From assembly GCA_902826685.1 (NCBI GenBank), contig CADEFT010000001.1, forward strand, positions 287,777-351,776: 64,000 bases of DNA. Direction: 5' to 3'. The stretch comes from an uncultured Acidobacteriota bacterium. Lineage in GTDB: Bacteria; Acidobacteriota; Terriglobia; Bryobacterales; Bryobacteraceae. Below the pieces are notes generated by a model, which saw nothing but the letters and a program-made list of their open reading frames with translations, did not search any database and had not been told where the DNA came from. The stretch's first letter is position 1, and each line of letters begins with the position of its first letter. The translations under genes and the position numbers were made by a program. Shown piece after piece: positions 7,094 to 15,448 of this stretch.

Positions 7094-9745
7094 TCACTCC
7101 GACCGGAGCGCGTCAACCGGGTTGAGGGAGGCGGCGCGCCGGGCGGGAACGAATGCCGCCAACATCGCGGCGGCGAGGAACAAGGCGAGGACGCCGCCAA
7201 TCAACGGGATATCCATCGGTTCGGTTCCGTACAAAAATTGCTCGACCGTCCGTACGGCGGCGAGGGTCGCAACCAATCCTGCCGCCAACCCCAGCGCCAC
7301 CGGCGCCCACAGCTCGCGGGTAGTCGCCCGATAGACGGTGCCCCTGGTCGCCCCCAACGCCATCCGCAGCCCGATCTCTTGCCGCCGCGCAGCCACTGAA
7401 TAGCTGAGCACGCCATAGATTCCCAGCATCGCGAGCAACAGCGCGCAAGCGCCGAACGCGGTGAGGACGAATGTCTGGAACCGCTCGCGCGCAAGCGAAT
7501 CGGTCAATTGCGCATCGAGCGTCTTGGCGCGCAGGATGGTCGCGTGCGGCGACTGCCGGGAGATCGCCTCCCGCAAGACGGCGGTCAAAGCTCCCGGGTT
7601 ATGCGATGGCCCCCGCGCCAGAAAGAACGTTTGTCCAGGCGGGCGGTAACCGTAGTGCACGTAGATCATCTTTGGCGGTGCCGCCTTCAAAGAAGTGCCG
7701 CGCGAATCGGCCACTACGCCGATGACGGTGAACGTCTTGCCCAGGGCGTTGATTTGGCCTCCGGCCGGATCGGCCGTCCCCCAAAGAGCCTTGGCTGTGC
7801 CCTCGGAAATCACGACGCTGCTTGCTTCGCGGTCGCGCTCTTCAAAGAACCGGCCGGCAATCAGTTTCTGCCGCGTGGTCTCGAAGTATCCCGGGCTTAC
7901 CCAGCGGGCGTTCACCAGCGGAGCGTCCCCGGCGCTCCGATCCGGACGGCGCGCAAACTCGATCCAGCTTTCCCCCTCCAGAGGCATGGCGCTGAAATAC
8001 GCCGCGGATTCAACCCCTGGACTCGATCGCAACGCCAACAGCGTCTTGTCGATGAATCCGGCTCGAGCGGCGGCATTGGAGAAGTACTTCGGAATCAGGC
8101 GCACTTCGGCAATCGCGGAGTGGGCCGTTTCAAAGCCACGATCCTGGTGGAGAAGATGCAGCAGGCTTTTGGAAAACAGTCCGGTCACCAGCAGCAGTAC
8201 CGTGCATCCAAACACCTGCAGCGCGATCAGAACCGTTCTAACCCGCCTGCCGGTCCGGCTACCCAAGGTACGCGAGCCTGCCTGCTGCAGTGCCGCGTGC
8301 GGCGGCGTGTGTGCCGCCCGAATCGCGGGCAGAATGCCGGCGGCCACTCCGGCTGTAGTGGTCAGAGCAAGGGCGAAAAGGATCACCAAGGGGTTTATCC
8401 GTACCTCGGCGAGGCGCGGCAGGTCGATCGGCGCCGCGGCGCGAAACACATTTAGCCCGGCGTATGCCAGTCCCACGCCCAGCGCGCCCCCGATGCCGCT
8501 CAACAGCAGGTTTTCGGCCAGCACACTCCACAACAGCCGCCAGCGCGCGGCGCCAAGCGCAGAGCGAACCGCCGCTTCATGACCGGAGGCGACGGTGCGG
8601 CCCAACTGGGTGTTGGCCAGGTTGAGACAGGCCAGCAGCAGCAGTCCCGCCACCGCAAACATCAGCAGCCAGATTCCGTAGCCCGAATCGCCCACCATCG
8701 CTTCCTGCATCGGCTGCAGCGATGCGCGGAAAGTCCCAGCGGGATGGTTTCGCTGTCCCGGCATCTCACGCAGGATCTGTTCCTGAATGCCGTTCAAATG
8801 TGCCGTGGCGGCGCCAATACTGGTGCTGCTGTCCAGACGCGCCAGCGTCACCCAATTCCCATAGTTTCCATTCCACTCCATCGAGGTGTACTCGAACAGG
8901 ACCGGTATGAAAATCTCAGGCTCATGGACTCCCGCCTGTGTCTGACCCTTGCGGAAGGCGCGGAGCGTATTGGCGTTCGGGAAATGGAATCCTTTCGGCA
9001 GCACGCCGATCACTTGCCGTGGAGCATCGTCTATGCGGAGGATTTTGCCAACCACTTCCGGATCTCCGCGAAACAGATTCTGCCAGGCCCCATGGGTCAG
9101 GATGGCCACGTCCGGCCCCGCGCCTTTGCCTTCGCCTGGCAGGAAGCCGCGGCCAAGAGACGGCTTGGTCCTAAGAACCTGAAACAGGTTCGGAGTGGAA
9201 GTCACCACGCCCATCGGCCGCGGCGGCTCAGCTCCCAGCGCGGCACCGCCAACACTCTGGCGGAACGTCGCCCATTCCGCGAAGCGATTGGTGCGTTGGC
9301 TCCAGACGTTCACGTGACGCGGATTCGGGCCCACCGGGTCCCCGCCTAGAAACGCGATGTGTTCCCAGGCGGCCACCAGCCTGCCGCTTTGTTCATAGGC
9401 CAAGGGTTTCAACAGGACCGAATCGACCACGGAAAACACGGCGGTGGCGGCGCCGATGCCGCCGGCCAGTGTGAGGATCGCCGTGAGGGTGAAGCCGGGT
9501 TCCTTGCGCAGGCCCCGCCACGCATAGCGGAATTCGAGAAGCATCGCTTCGAGCCGCGTCCAGCCCCACGTGCTTCGCACGCTCTCCTTGACAAGCCCCA
9601 TGTTGCCGAACGCCCGGCGCGCCGCCGCTTCAGCTTCAGCCGGAGAGAGCCCGGCCGCACGCCCAGCGGCGGCTTCCTCGTCCAGGTGAGCCTGCAACTC
9701 GCGATCCAGATCGTCTTCCTGTTTGCGGCGGTCAAGCCAGTCCAT
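7094..9745 (-). CDS. Acidobacterial duplicated orphan permease (ADOP, MacB/FtsX-like)
   Basis: This is a large inner-membrane permease of the MacB/FtsX type without its own ATPase in the neighbourhood. An N-terminal prefix (DLDRELQAHLDEE, then SPAEAEAAARRAFGN) precedes two tandem permease units. Each has a leading transmembrane helix, a periplasmic core, and an FtsX domain with three helices (first unit about residues 80-480, second about 500-880). The open frame extends to an ATG at 9781. However, ATG at 9745 has GGGAGG five bases upstream and matches the family start MDWLDRRKQ, so 883 residues is preferred. A perfect palindrome lies just upstream. Such permeases often accompany PadR-type regulators; none is adjacent here, so any regulator would have to be encoded elsewhere. 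Confidence 0.9.
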   Translation of the reverse strand: MDWLDRRKQEDDLDRELQAHLDEEAAAGRAAGLSPAEAEAAARRAFGNMGLVKESVRSTWGWTRLEAMLLEFRYAWRGLRKEPGFTLTAILTLAGGIGAATAVFSVVDSVLLKPLAYEQSGRLVAAWEHIAFLGGDPVGPNPRHVNVWSQRTNRFAEWATFRQSVGGAALGAEPPRPMGVVTSTPNLFQVLRTKPSLGRGFLPGEGKGAGPDVAILTHGAWQNLFRGDPEVVGKILRIDDAPRQVIGVLPKGFHFPNANTLRAFRKGQTQAGVHEPEIFIPVLFEYTSMEWNGNYGNWVTLARLDSSTSIGAATAHLNGIQEQILREMPGQRNHPAGTFRASLQPMQEAMVGDSGYGIWLLMFAVAGLLLLACLNLANTQLGRTVASGHEAAVRSALGAARWRLLWSVLAENLLLSGIGGALGVGLAYAGLNVFRAAAPIDLPRLAEVRINPLVILFALALTTTAGVAAGILPAIRAAHTPPHAALQQAGSRTLGSRTGRRVRTVLIALQVFGCTVLLLVTGLFSKSLLHLLHQDRGFETAHSAIAEVRLIPKYFSNAAARAGFIDKTLLALRSSPGVESAAYFSAMPLEGESWIEFARRPDRSAGDAPLVNARWVSPGYFETTRQKLIAGRFFEERDREASSVVISEGTAKALWGTADPAGGQINALGKTFTVIGVVADSRGTSLKAAPPKMIYVHYGYRPPGQTFFLARGPSHNPGALTAVLREAISRQSPHATILRAKTLDAQLTDSLARERFQTFVLTAFGACALLLAMLGIYGVLSYSVAARRQEIGLRMALGATRGTVYRATTRELWAPVALGLAAGLVATLAAVRTVEQFLYGTEPMDIPLIGGVLALFLAAAMLAAFVPARRAASLNPVDALRSE

Positions 9746-9771
9746 TGGAGCCTCCCGGGGGCCTTGAATAA

Positions 9772-9788
9772 TGGTAGACATTCTACCA
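9772..9788. promoter_or_regulatory. Palindromic operator candidate upstream of ADOP permease
   Basis: TGGTAGA-CAT-TCTACCA is a perfect inverted repeat with 7-base arms and a 3-base centre. It lies 27 bases upstream of the preferred permease start and 66 bases before the divergent PSD1 gene. The size and form suit a dimeric repressor such as PadR or BlaI types, but the binding protein is unknown. Confidence 0.5.
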
Positions 9789-9853
9789 CCATACGCAGCC
9801 GGTAAAAGCAGGTACCTTGCGAAAAGGGGCTCTCACTTGAAAGAATCTTAAGC

Positions 9854-12139
9854 ATGCGCGTTGCCTGCTTGTTGGCCCTGATCGCGCCTGGCTGGGCGGC
9901 CGAACCTGGCGTGGAGTTCTTCGAATCGAAGATCCGCCCGGTGCTGGCTGAAAGATGCTACGGCTGTCACTCGTCGAAATCCAAATCGCCCATGGGCGGT
10001 GTCACGCTCGATACACGCGACGGCCTGCGCCAGGTGATCGCGCCCGGCAAGCCCGGAGAAAGTAAGCTGGCGGCGGCGCTGCGGTACGAAGGCACGGGCG
10101 TGAAGATGCCGCCCACCGGCAAGCTGCCGGCGGCGGTGATCGGCGATTTCGAAAAATGGATTGCCGATGGCGCCGCCGATCCGCGTGCCGCCACGACCGG
10201 CACGACCGCCGCGTCTACCGCTCCGGATCTCGCCAAGGGACGCTCCTGGTGGGCGTTTCAACCGCTGCGCGAGCTGCCGTCTCCCAACGTGAACAACCGG
10301 GCTTGGGTTCGTTCCAAAACCGATTCCTTCATATTGCAAGCGCTGGAGAGCAAGGGACTGCCGCCCTCGCCCGAAGCGGATCGCCGAGTGCTGATCCGGC
10401 GCGCTTACTTCGATCTGACGGGCCTGCCGCCCACTTACGAGGAAACGGAAGCCTTCGCCGCCGATAACGATCCATCGGCCTACGCGCGGATGATCGACCG
10501 GCTGCTCGCCTCGCCGCGCTATGGCGAGCGCTGGGGGCGTTATTGGCTTGACGTGGCACGCTGGGCCGAAGACAATCCCACCGGCGAAGCGACGAATCCT
10601 CCCTATCCTTATTCCTGGCGGTATCGCGACTGGGTCATTGAGTCGGTGCAGAACGACCTGCCATATGACCAGTTCGTCAAGCAGCAGTTCGCGGCCGATC
10701 TGATGCCGGGCTTTGAACGCTCGCAACTGCGGGCTTTGGGCTATCTGGGAACCGGACCGGTCTATCACAAAGACATTCGCCTCTCCAAGGACGTGATCGA
10801 AACGCTGGCCACCGACGACTGGGATGAACGGGTGGATGCCGTCAGCCGCGGGCTGCTCGGGCTAACCGTGGCCTGCGCGCGCTGCCACGATCACAAGTTC
10901 GATCCGATCACCGCCAGGGACTACTATTCGATGGCCGGCGTTTTCGCCTCGACGTGGCAGGTGAAGCGGCCGCTCGAAGCCACAGAGAAAGACAAAGAGG
11001 ATCGCATCATGTGGGTGCTCGACCGGCACTTCCGGTTGAAGTCGGGCATGGCGCTGCTGAGCGGCAAGGAGAATACCGACGCGGCCATCATTGCCGAGCG
11101 GGAGCGCGTCCAGAAAGATCTCGACGCGATCAAGGCGGAAGCCGAGTCCTACGAAAAGCTGCCGCTGATGAACGCCGTCTCCGATGCCGGCATCTGGATC
11201 GATGGAACGAACCCGGCGGTGACGTGGCTCGATATCCGGCCCTATCGGCCCCGCGACCTGCCGGTCTTTCTGCGCGGCAATGTCACCACGCCGGGCGAAG
11301 CGGCGCCGCGCCGGTTTCTCTCGGTGCTGTCGAGGAATGAGACGCCGTACCGGTCTGGATCGGGGCGGCTCGAACTGGCCGAAAGCATTGTGGGCGAGGC
11401 GGCGCCGCTGGCGGCTCGCGTCTGGGTGAATCGCGTCTGGGGCTGGCACTTCGGCCGCCACCTGGTGACGACGCCTTCCGATTTCGGCACGCAGGGCGAC
11501 AAACCGTCGCACCCCGAGCTGCTCACCGATCTGGCGGCGCGTTTTGCCGCCAACGGCTGGTCGCTCAAGTGGCTGCACCGGGAGCTGATGCTCTCCTCGG
11601 CTTACCGCCAGTCGAGCGCATCGACTGCCGCCGGCATGCAAGCCGACCCGACCAATTCCCTGCTGTGGCGCATGAATTCCCGGCGGCTGGACTTCGATGC
11701 CTGGCGTGACGCGCTGCTCAACGTCACGGCGAGTCTCGACGAGCATGCCGCCGGCCCATCGGCCGACCTGGACAACAAGGCCAACAACCGGCGCACGGTT
11801 TATGCCAAGGTGAGCCGCAGCCGTCTGAATCCGCTGTTGCGGCTGTACGACTACGGCGATCCCAACCAGCACATTCCGGTGCGCGAAGTGACTACCACGC
11901 CCTTGCAGCAGCTATTCGTGATGAATAGCGATTTCTTCCGGGCGCGCGCCGAAGCGCTGGTGGCTCGCGCGGGGGAATCGGCGGACGCCAATCGGGTTAG
12001 GGTTCTCTACCATCTGGCGCTCGCCCGCGATCCCAAGCCGAAAGAGATCGACCTCGCTCTGAGCTTCGTCGCCAAGAGGAACTGGACCGAGTATGCGCAG
12101 GTGCTTTTGGGCTCGAACGAGTTCGTGTTCTGGCGCTAG
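9854..12139 (+). CDS. PSCyt1-DUF1549-DUF1553 (PSD1) cytochrome-like secreted protein, lone copy
   Basis: The 761-residue protein begins with a short signal peptide (MRVACLLALIAPGWAAE). A planctomycete-type cytochrome C domain follows, with heme motif CYGCH at about residues 36-40. DUF1549 covers roughly residues 140-370 and includes a second CxxCH in [16 protein letters not shown]1553 begins at about residue 480 and runs to the C-terminus (RRFLSVLSRNE, then AARVWVNRVWGWHFGRHLV). Family members are exported and usually paired with a DUF1501 protein, probably for polysaccharide or sulfated-compound degradation, but their activity is not established. Unlike the other two copies in this window, this one has no DUF1501 neighbour, lacks a long middle insert, and its 3' end has been partly duplicated downstream. 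Confidence 0.88.
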   Translation: MRVACLLALIAPGWAAEPGVEFFESKIRPVLAERCYGCHSSKSKSPMGGVTLDTRDGLRQVIAPGKPGESKLAAALRYEGTGVKMPPTGKLPAAVIGDFEKWIADGAADPRAATTGTTAASTAPDLAKGRSWWAFQPLRELPSPNVNNRAWVRSKTDSFILQALESKGLPPSPEADRRVLIRRAYFDLTGLPPTYEETEAFAADNDPSAYARMIDRLLASPRYGERWGRYWLDVARWAEDNPTGEATNPPYPYSWRYRDWVIESVQNDLPYDQFVKQQFAADLMPGFERSQLRALGYLGTGPVYHKDIRLSKDVIETLATDDWDERVDAVSRGLLGLTVACARCHDHKFDPITARDYYSMAGVFASTWQVKRPLEATEKDKEDRIMWVLDRHFRLKSGMALLSGKENTDAAIIAERERVQKDLDAIKAEAESYEKLPLMNAVSDAGIWIDGTNPAVTWLDIRPYRPRDLPVFLRGNVTTPGEAAPRRFLSVLSRNETPYRSGSGRLELAESIVGEAAPLAARVWVNRVWGWHFGRHLVTTPSDFGTQGDKPSHPELLTDLAARFAANGWSLKWLHRELMLSSAYRQSSASTAAGMQADPTNSLLWRMNSRRLDFDAWRDALLNVTASLDEHAAGPSADLDNKANNRRTVYAKVSRSRLNPLLRLYDYGDPNQHIPVREVTTTPLQQLFVMNSDFFRARAEALVARAGESADANRVRVLYHLALARDPKPKEIDLALSFVAKRNWTEYAQVLLGSNEFVFWR

Positions 12140-12312
12140 AGAGTGCTTGCCTGCGATCCCGAGCGGAAAGAGATCGACTCGCTCTGAGCTTCGTCGAGTT
12201 CGCGCCGGTGCTGCTGGCTTGCCCGTGATCCCAAGCCGAAAGGAGATCGACTCGCTCCGAGCTTCGTCGCCGAGCGGAACTGGGCCGAGTGCGCGCAGGT
12301 GCTCCGGCGCTA
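12019..12312. repeat. Degenerate tandem repeat of the PSD1 gene 3' end (three units)
   Basis: The last coding segment of the PSD1 gene (12019-12110) recurs twice after the stop codon, at 12145-12216 and 12217-12312. Shared blocks include CGATCCC-AGC, GAAAGAGATCGA, GAGCTTCGTCG and GCAGGTGCT-like ends. The two downstream copies share a one-base deletion (GACTCGC against GACCTCGC). The middle copy also lacks about 20 bases. Both are non-coding remnants, and the third abuts the stop of the DinB gene. Confidence 0.85.
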
Positions 12313-12792
12313 CAGTCCCTGACGGTAGAAGTGGATCAGGTCCAGCACCGGCGGCGTCTTTCCCATCGCGCGTAGCATGCCGGAAACCTGCCCGCGATGG
12401 TGAGTTCCATGGTTCACCAGATGCAGGACGATCTGCCATACGGGTGTGCGGTGCGAGTTGCCCTTGAGATCCTTATACTCGGCCACGCGATCGGGTTCAT
12501 GGGCGAACGCCAGCCACCGGTCGAGGATGCCGGGCCAGTCCGACTGAAGCGTCGCCAGGCGCATGTCCGTTTCCGGATCGAACTTGGCAGGCGTCTGTCC
12601 CTGCACGCGAGCCAGCCAGACACGGTCGGCGGCGAAGACGTGAACCAGCGCGCCAAGCACGCTCTTCTCGGAAGTACCGAAGTCGCGCGTGAGTTCGCCG
12701 GCGGTCAGCTCCGCCGCCGCATCGACGAGCCGCCGGGAAGCCCAGGCGGTATAGCGCAGGTGCGATTCCAGCACCGGAACGGGAACGCTCAT
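12310..12792 (-). CDS. DinB family protein
   Basis: The 160-residue protein is a DinB/YfiT-like four-helix bundle. The likely metal triad is His51 (ALVHVF) together with His128 and His132 (NHGTHHRGQ). Family members include thiol-dependent enzymes and proteins of unknown function, so no substrate can be named. The start at 12792 gives MSVPVPVLESHLRYTAWA, a normal family N-terminus; the longer open frame upstream overlaps the divergent CBM9-like gene. The 3' end touches the decayed repeat of the PSD1 gene. Confidence 0.85.
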   Translation of the reverse strand: MSVPVPVLESHLRYTAWASRRLVDAAAELTAGELTRDFGTSEKSVLGALVHVFAADRVWLARVQGQTPAKFDPETDMRLATLQSDWPGILDRWLAFAHEPDRVAEYKDLKGNSHRTPVWQIVLHLVNHGTHHRGQVSGMLRAMGKTPPVLDLIHFYRQGL

Positions 12793-12828
12793 AAGACACG
12801 ATGTTACCGTAAGAGTAGCCGGATCTGA

Positions 12829-13812
12829 ATGATCGCACCACTGTTTCTTCTGGCCTTCCTGGCCGATCCTCTCCCGCGCGGTTATGTTTGTTACCGCGCC
12901 CCCGAGCCTATCCGCATCGACGGCCGCATCGACGCGCAATGGAACGCCGCCCCCTGGACGGCCGACTTCGCCGATATCGAAGGAGCCGTCCGGCCGAACC
13001 CGCGCTTCCGCACCCGTGCCCGCATGATGTGGGATGCGCAGTATTTCTACTTTGCCGCCGAGTTGACCGAGCCGCATGCCTGGGCCACTTTGACCAATCA
13101 CGATGCGGTTATCTTTCACGACAACGATTTTGAGATCTTCATCGATCCCAATGGCGACAGCCACGAGTATTTCGAATTTGAGATCAACGCTCTTAATACC
13201 ACCTGGGATCTGTTTCTTCCGAAGCCCTACAAGGACAGCGGAAAGGCCGACAACGGATGGGAGATACCGGGTCTGCGCAGCGCCATCGAGGTGCGCGGCT
13301 CGCTCAACGATCCGCGCGATCGCGATGAAGGCTGGACGGTGGAGGTCGCGATTCCCTGGGCTTCCTTTGCACGCGGGGCGCACATGCCGCTGCCACCCCG
13401 CGACGCCGACCAGTGGCGCGTCAACTTCTCGCGCGTGGAATGGCGCCATCAATTGACGGGTGACGGTAAGTATCAGCGCGTGCCCGGCGTGGAGGCGGAT
13501 AACTGGGTCTGGTCCCCTCAGTATGCGATCAACATGCATTTGCCGGAACTATGGGGATACGTGCAGTTCAGTACGCAGACGGCGGGCCCGGTGGAGTTCA
13601 GACCGGATGCGTCATGGCCTGAGCGGCAGAATCTTCAGTCCTACTACCGCGCGCAACACGCGTTTTGGAGGACCAACAAGCGCCAAGCTACCGAGGCGGA
13701 GGTGCCGTCGCCAGCCGGTCTGCGTGTCACCCGCACCGCGGCCGGATGGCGCGCCTGCGCCACGTCGCTTTGCATTGAGCAGGATTCGAAGGTCTCGCGC
13801 GTCGACCGGTAG
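12829..13812 (+). CDS. CBM9-like carbohydrate-binding family protein
   Basis: The 327-residue protein starts with a short hydrophobic segment (MIAPLFLLAFLADP), possibly a signal peptide. Residues about 25-240 resemble the family 9 carbohydrate-binding module found in acidobacterial secreted proteins. The supporting stretches are PEPIRIDGRIDAQWNAAPW, the F-V-F-D-N-D-like FHDNDFEIFIDPNGD, FEFEINALNTTWDL and WTVEVAIPWASF. No catalytic domain is visible. It is divergent from the DinB gene (36 bases between starts). A role in binding sugars at the cell surface is inferred. Confidence 0.8.
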   Translation: MIAPLFLLAFLADPLPRGYVCYRAPEPIRIDGRIDAQWNAAPWTADFADIEGAVRPNPRFRTRARMMWDAQYFYFAAELTEPHAWATLTNHDAVIFHDNDFEIFIDPNGDSHEYFEFEINALNTTWDLFLPKPYKDSGKADNGWEIPGLRSAIEVRGSLNDPRDRDEGWTVEVAIPWASFARGAHMPLPPRDADQWRVNFSRVEWRHQLTGDGKYQRVPGVEADNWVWSPQYAINMHLPELWGYVQFSTQTAGPVEFRPDASWPERQNLQSYYRAQHAFWRTNKRQATEAEVPSPAGLRVTRTAAGWRACATSLCIEQDSKVSRVDR

Positions 13813-13882
13813 CTCGCTGAGTGGTTTGATCGTTTCTTCATCAACTGCTCCTACGATTACGCATAAGTAGCCGCGCCACTCG

Positions 13883-14308
13883 CTACAGATGGCGGAAGCG
13901 GAGCACCGGTTCAAACCTTGCAAAGTCTGTATCCGCCGAAACCCACTCGCAGCCATATTCCACCGCGACCGCCGCATGCGCGGCGTCCGCCACTGCCTTG
14001 CCTCGAATCGCCTTGTCGAGGCAAAGGCCGCGAAAGAGGCGCCAGTGGGCGGGACCGGGACGGAGTACGGTACACCCGGGCCGTTCGAGCAAGCCATCCA
14101 GGAACTGGAAGGCATCCGCCGCCGAAGATGGCGGATCGAAAATCCGAGCATTGGTCACGACTCTAACAAAGCCTTGTAAGACCGGCTCGGAAAGGGCGAA
14201 CGGGGAAGGTCCCGTCGCCAACGCCGTGAGCCAGGCGGCGTACCGGCCGTGCTGCTCGGTTCCGGCTCGATGGGCGTAAACGAGAACGTTGACATCCGGC
14301 ATCTGCAC
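13883..14308 (-). CDS. vapC: PIN-domain ribonuclease toxin (VapC family)
   Basis: The 141-residue PIN domain has the expected acidic residues: Asp5 (MPDVNVLVYAHR), Glu41 (ALSEPVLQGF), Asp108 (AVADAAHAAVA) and the Asp126/Asp128 pair (SADTDFARF). VapC toxins cleave tRNA or rRNA and are neutralised by the partner antitoxin. The frame opens with GTG at 14308; ATG at 14302 gives the more typical MPDVNVLVYAHR. It lies 6 bases downstream of the antitoxin gene in the same direction. Confidence 0.88.
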   Translation of the reverse strand: MQMPDVNVLVYAHRAGTEQHGRYAAWLTALATGPSPFALSEPVLQGFVRVVTNARIFDPPSSAADAFQFLDGLLERPGCTVLRPGPAHWRLFRGLCLDKAIRGKAVADAAHAAVAVEYGCEWVSADTDFARFEPVLRFRHL

Positions 14309-14314
14309 GGCGAG

Positions 14315-14566
14315 CTACCTTTCCCCATACCGGTCGATATCGTCGGCTTCCAGCAGCTCTGAGATCCGGTCCAGATCGATCCTTGGATTTACCAGCCGTC
14401 CCGAAACCGTGTGCAGTTGGAATGGCTTCGCCTCGGTCTGAGGACGGGAACACAGGTGCTTTTGCACCGCTTCCTCAATGACGTCGCTAATCGTGACCCC
14501 ACGCTCATGGGCGATCCGCCGGGCCTGTTCGAGCGTGGTGTCCCGCATGGTTACGGTCGTTCTCAT
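14315..14566 (-). CDS. vapB: Ribbon-helix-helix antitoxin (VapB-like)
   Basis: The 83-residue protein opens with a ribbon-helix-helix DNA-binding region (MRTTVTMRDTTLEQARRIA, then ERGVTISDVIEEAVQKHL). An acidic tail (LDRISELLEADDIDRY) follows, of the kind that usually binds the toxin. It precedes the PIN toxin gene by 6 bases, the normal antitoxin-toxin order, and probably autorepresses the pair. The ORF also extends far upstream antisense to other genes; the ATG at 14566 is chosen from the RHH start. Confidence 0.88.
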   Translation of the reverse strand: MRTTVTMRDTTLEQARRIAHERGVTISDVIEEAVQKHLCSRPQTEAKPFQLHTVSGRLVNPRIDLDRISELLEADDIDRYGER

Positions 14567-14619
14567 GCTTTGATGATAGCCTATGATGTGACTGGTGTCG
14601 ATATGTGATGCGGATCGCA

Positions 14620-15426
14620 TCATGCAACCACGGCGATAAGCGACAGCACGTGCCGGGCGAGCTCCGTGCCGGACCATTCGATCAGACTCTCCGCCGTTTT
14701 GCGATCCATCCCTTTGGTAAAGATCCGCCAGGCGATCTCCTGGGGAATCCGCGCCGTCGAGTTCGGTGCGGCCGCCGATTCCACCAGCTTCCATGAGCCA
14801 TCCTGCCGTGCCAGGTTCCAGACGCCCCCGGCATCCCCTGTGACCTCGAACCGGATGAGCGAGCCATCGCGGGCTTCGACACCGCGATAATGATGGGGCA
14901 AGGCACGCAGGAAGCAATCGAGAACCGGGTGATAGAGCTCGCGTGAGAAGATGCCCGGCCGGCCGGTGGCCAGGCGGATCTGTTGCTGATGATGCCAACG
15001 TTCGGTGTACTCGCGGGCCGTATCGAACCAGTGGAGAGACACATCCTCGCCGGCCCAACTCACGGCGAAGCGGGCGGCACCCGCCGGATCGAGCGAGGGG
15101 AAATGCTCCGCCAGTTCGCCGGTGGCGGTCCTCATGAGGCTGATCAGAACAGGGGAGCTCAGGCGGCCGTAGGTTTCGACGCCGCGTTGATTGATGCGGT
15201 TGATGAAATCGGCCAGGCTGCCTTCCGGAGCCTCCGTAAAGAAGCCGTCGCGGCCGAGAGACAAGCGCCGCAGAGCCGTATCGAGCAGATGGGCGGCGAC
15301 GTCGCGCACCTTCCAGCGCGGCGCTACGGTAGGCAGCTCCCATTCCCCCGGCTCCAGGCCTTCCAGCAGTTCGATCAGTCTGCCATCCAGCGTAGGAAAA
15401 AGATGCGCCGTTTCGATTCGGTCCAT
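14620..15426 (-). CDS. Maleylpyruvate-isomerase-like (DinB superfamily) protein
   Basis: The 268-residue protein has the N-terminal fold of mycothiol-dependent maleylpyruvate isomerase-like proteins. Motifs include WKVRDVAAHLLDT with His46, a putative metal ligand, and TERWHHQQQIRLATG (about 141-155), matching the ERW-HQQ signature. A C-terminal segment (about 170-260, GSLIRFEVTGDAGGVWNLA) resembles the accessory domain of that family. Substrate unknown; Acidobacteria are not known to make mycothiol, so another thiol or none may be used. The start ATG (15424-15426) abuts the divergent gene, whose frame opens on the opposite strand at the same spot. Confidence 0.75.
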   Translation of the reverse strand: MDRIETAHLFPTLDGRLIELLEGLEPGEWELPTVAPRWKVRDVAAHLLDTALRRLSLGRDGFFTEAPEGSLADFINRINQRGVETYGRLSSPVLISLMRTATGELAEHFPSLDPAGAARFAVSWAGEDVSLHWFDTAREYTERWHHQQQIRLATGRPGIFSRELYHPVLDCFLRALPHHYRGVEARDGSLIRFEVTGDAGGVWNLARQDGSWKLVESAAAPNSTARIPQEIAWRIFTKGMDRKTAESLIEWSGTELARHVLSLIAVVA

Positions 15427-15448
15427 GCCTCATTGTAAGAATGGAGGG

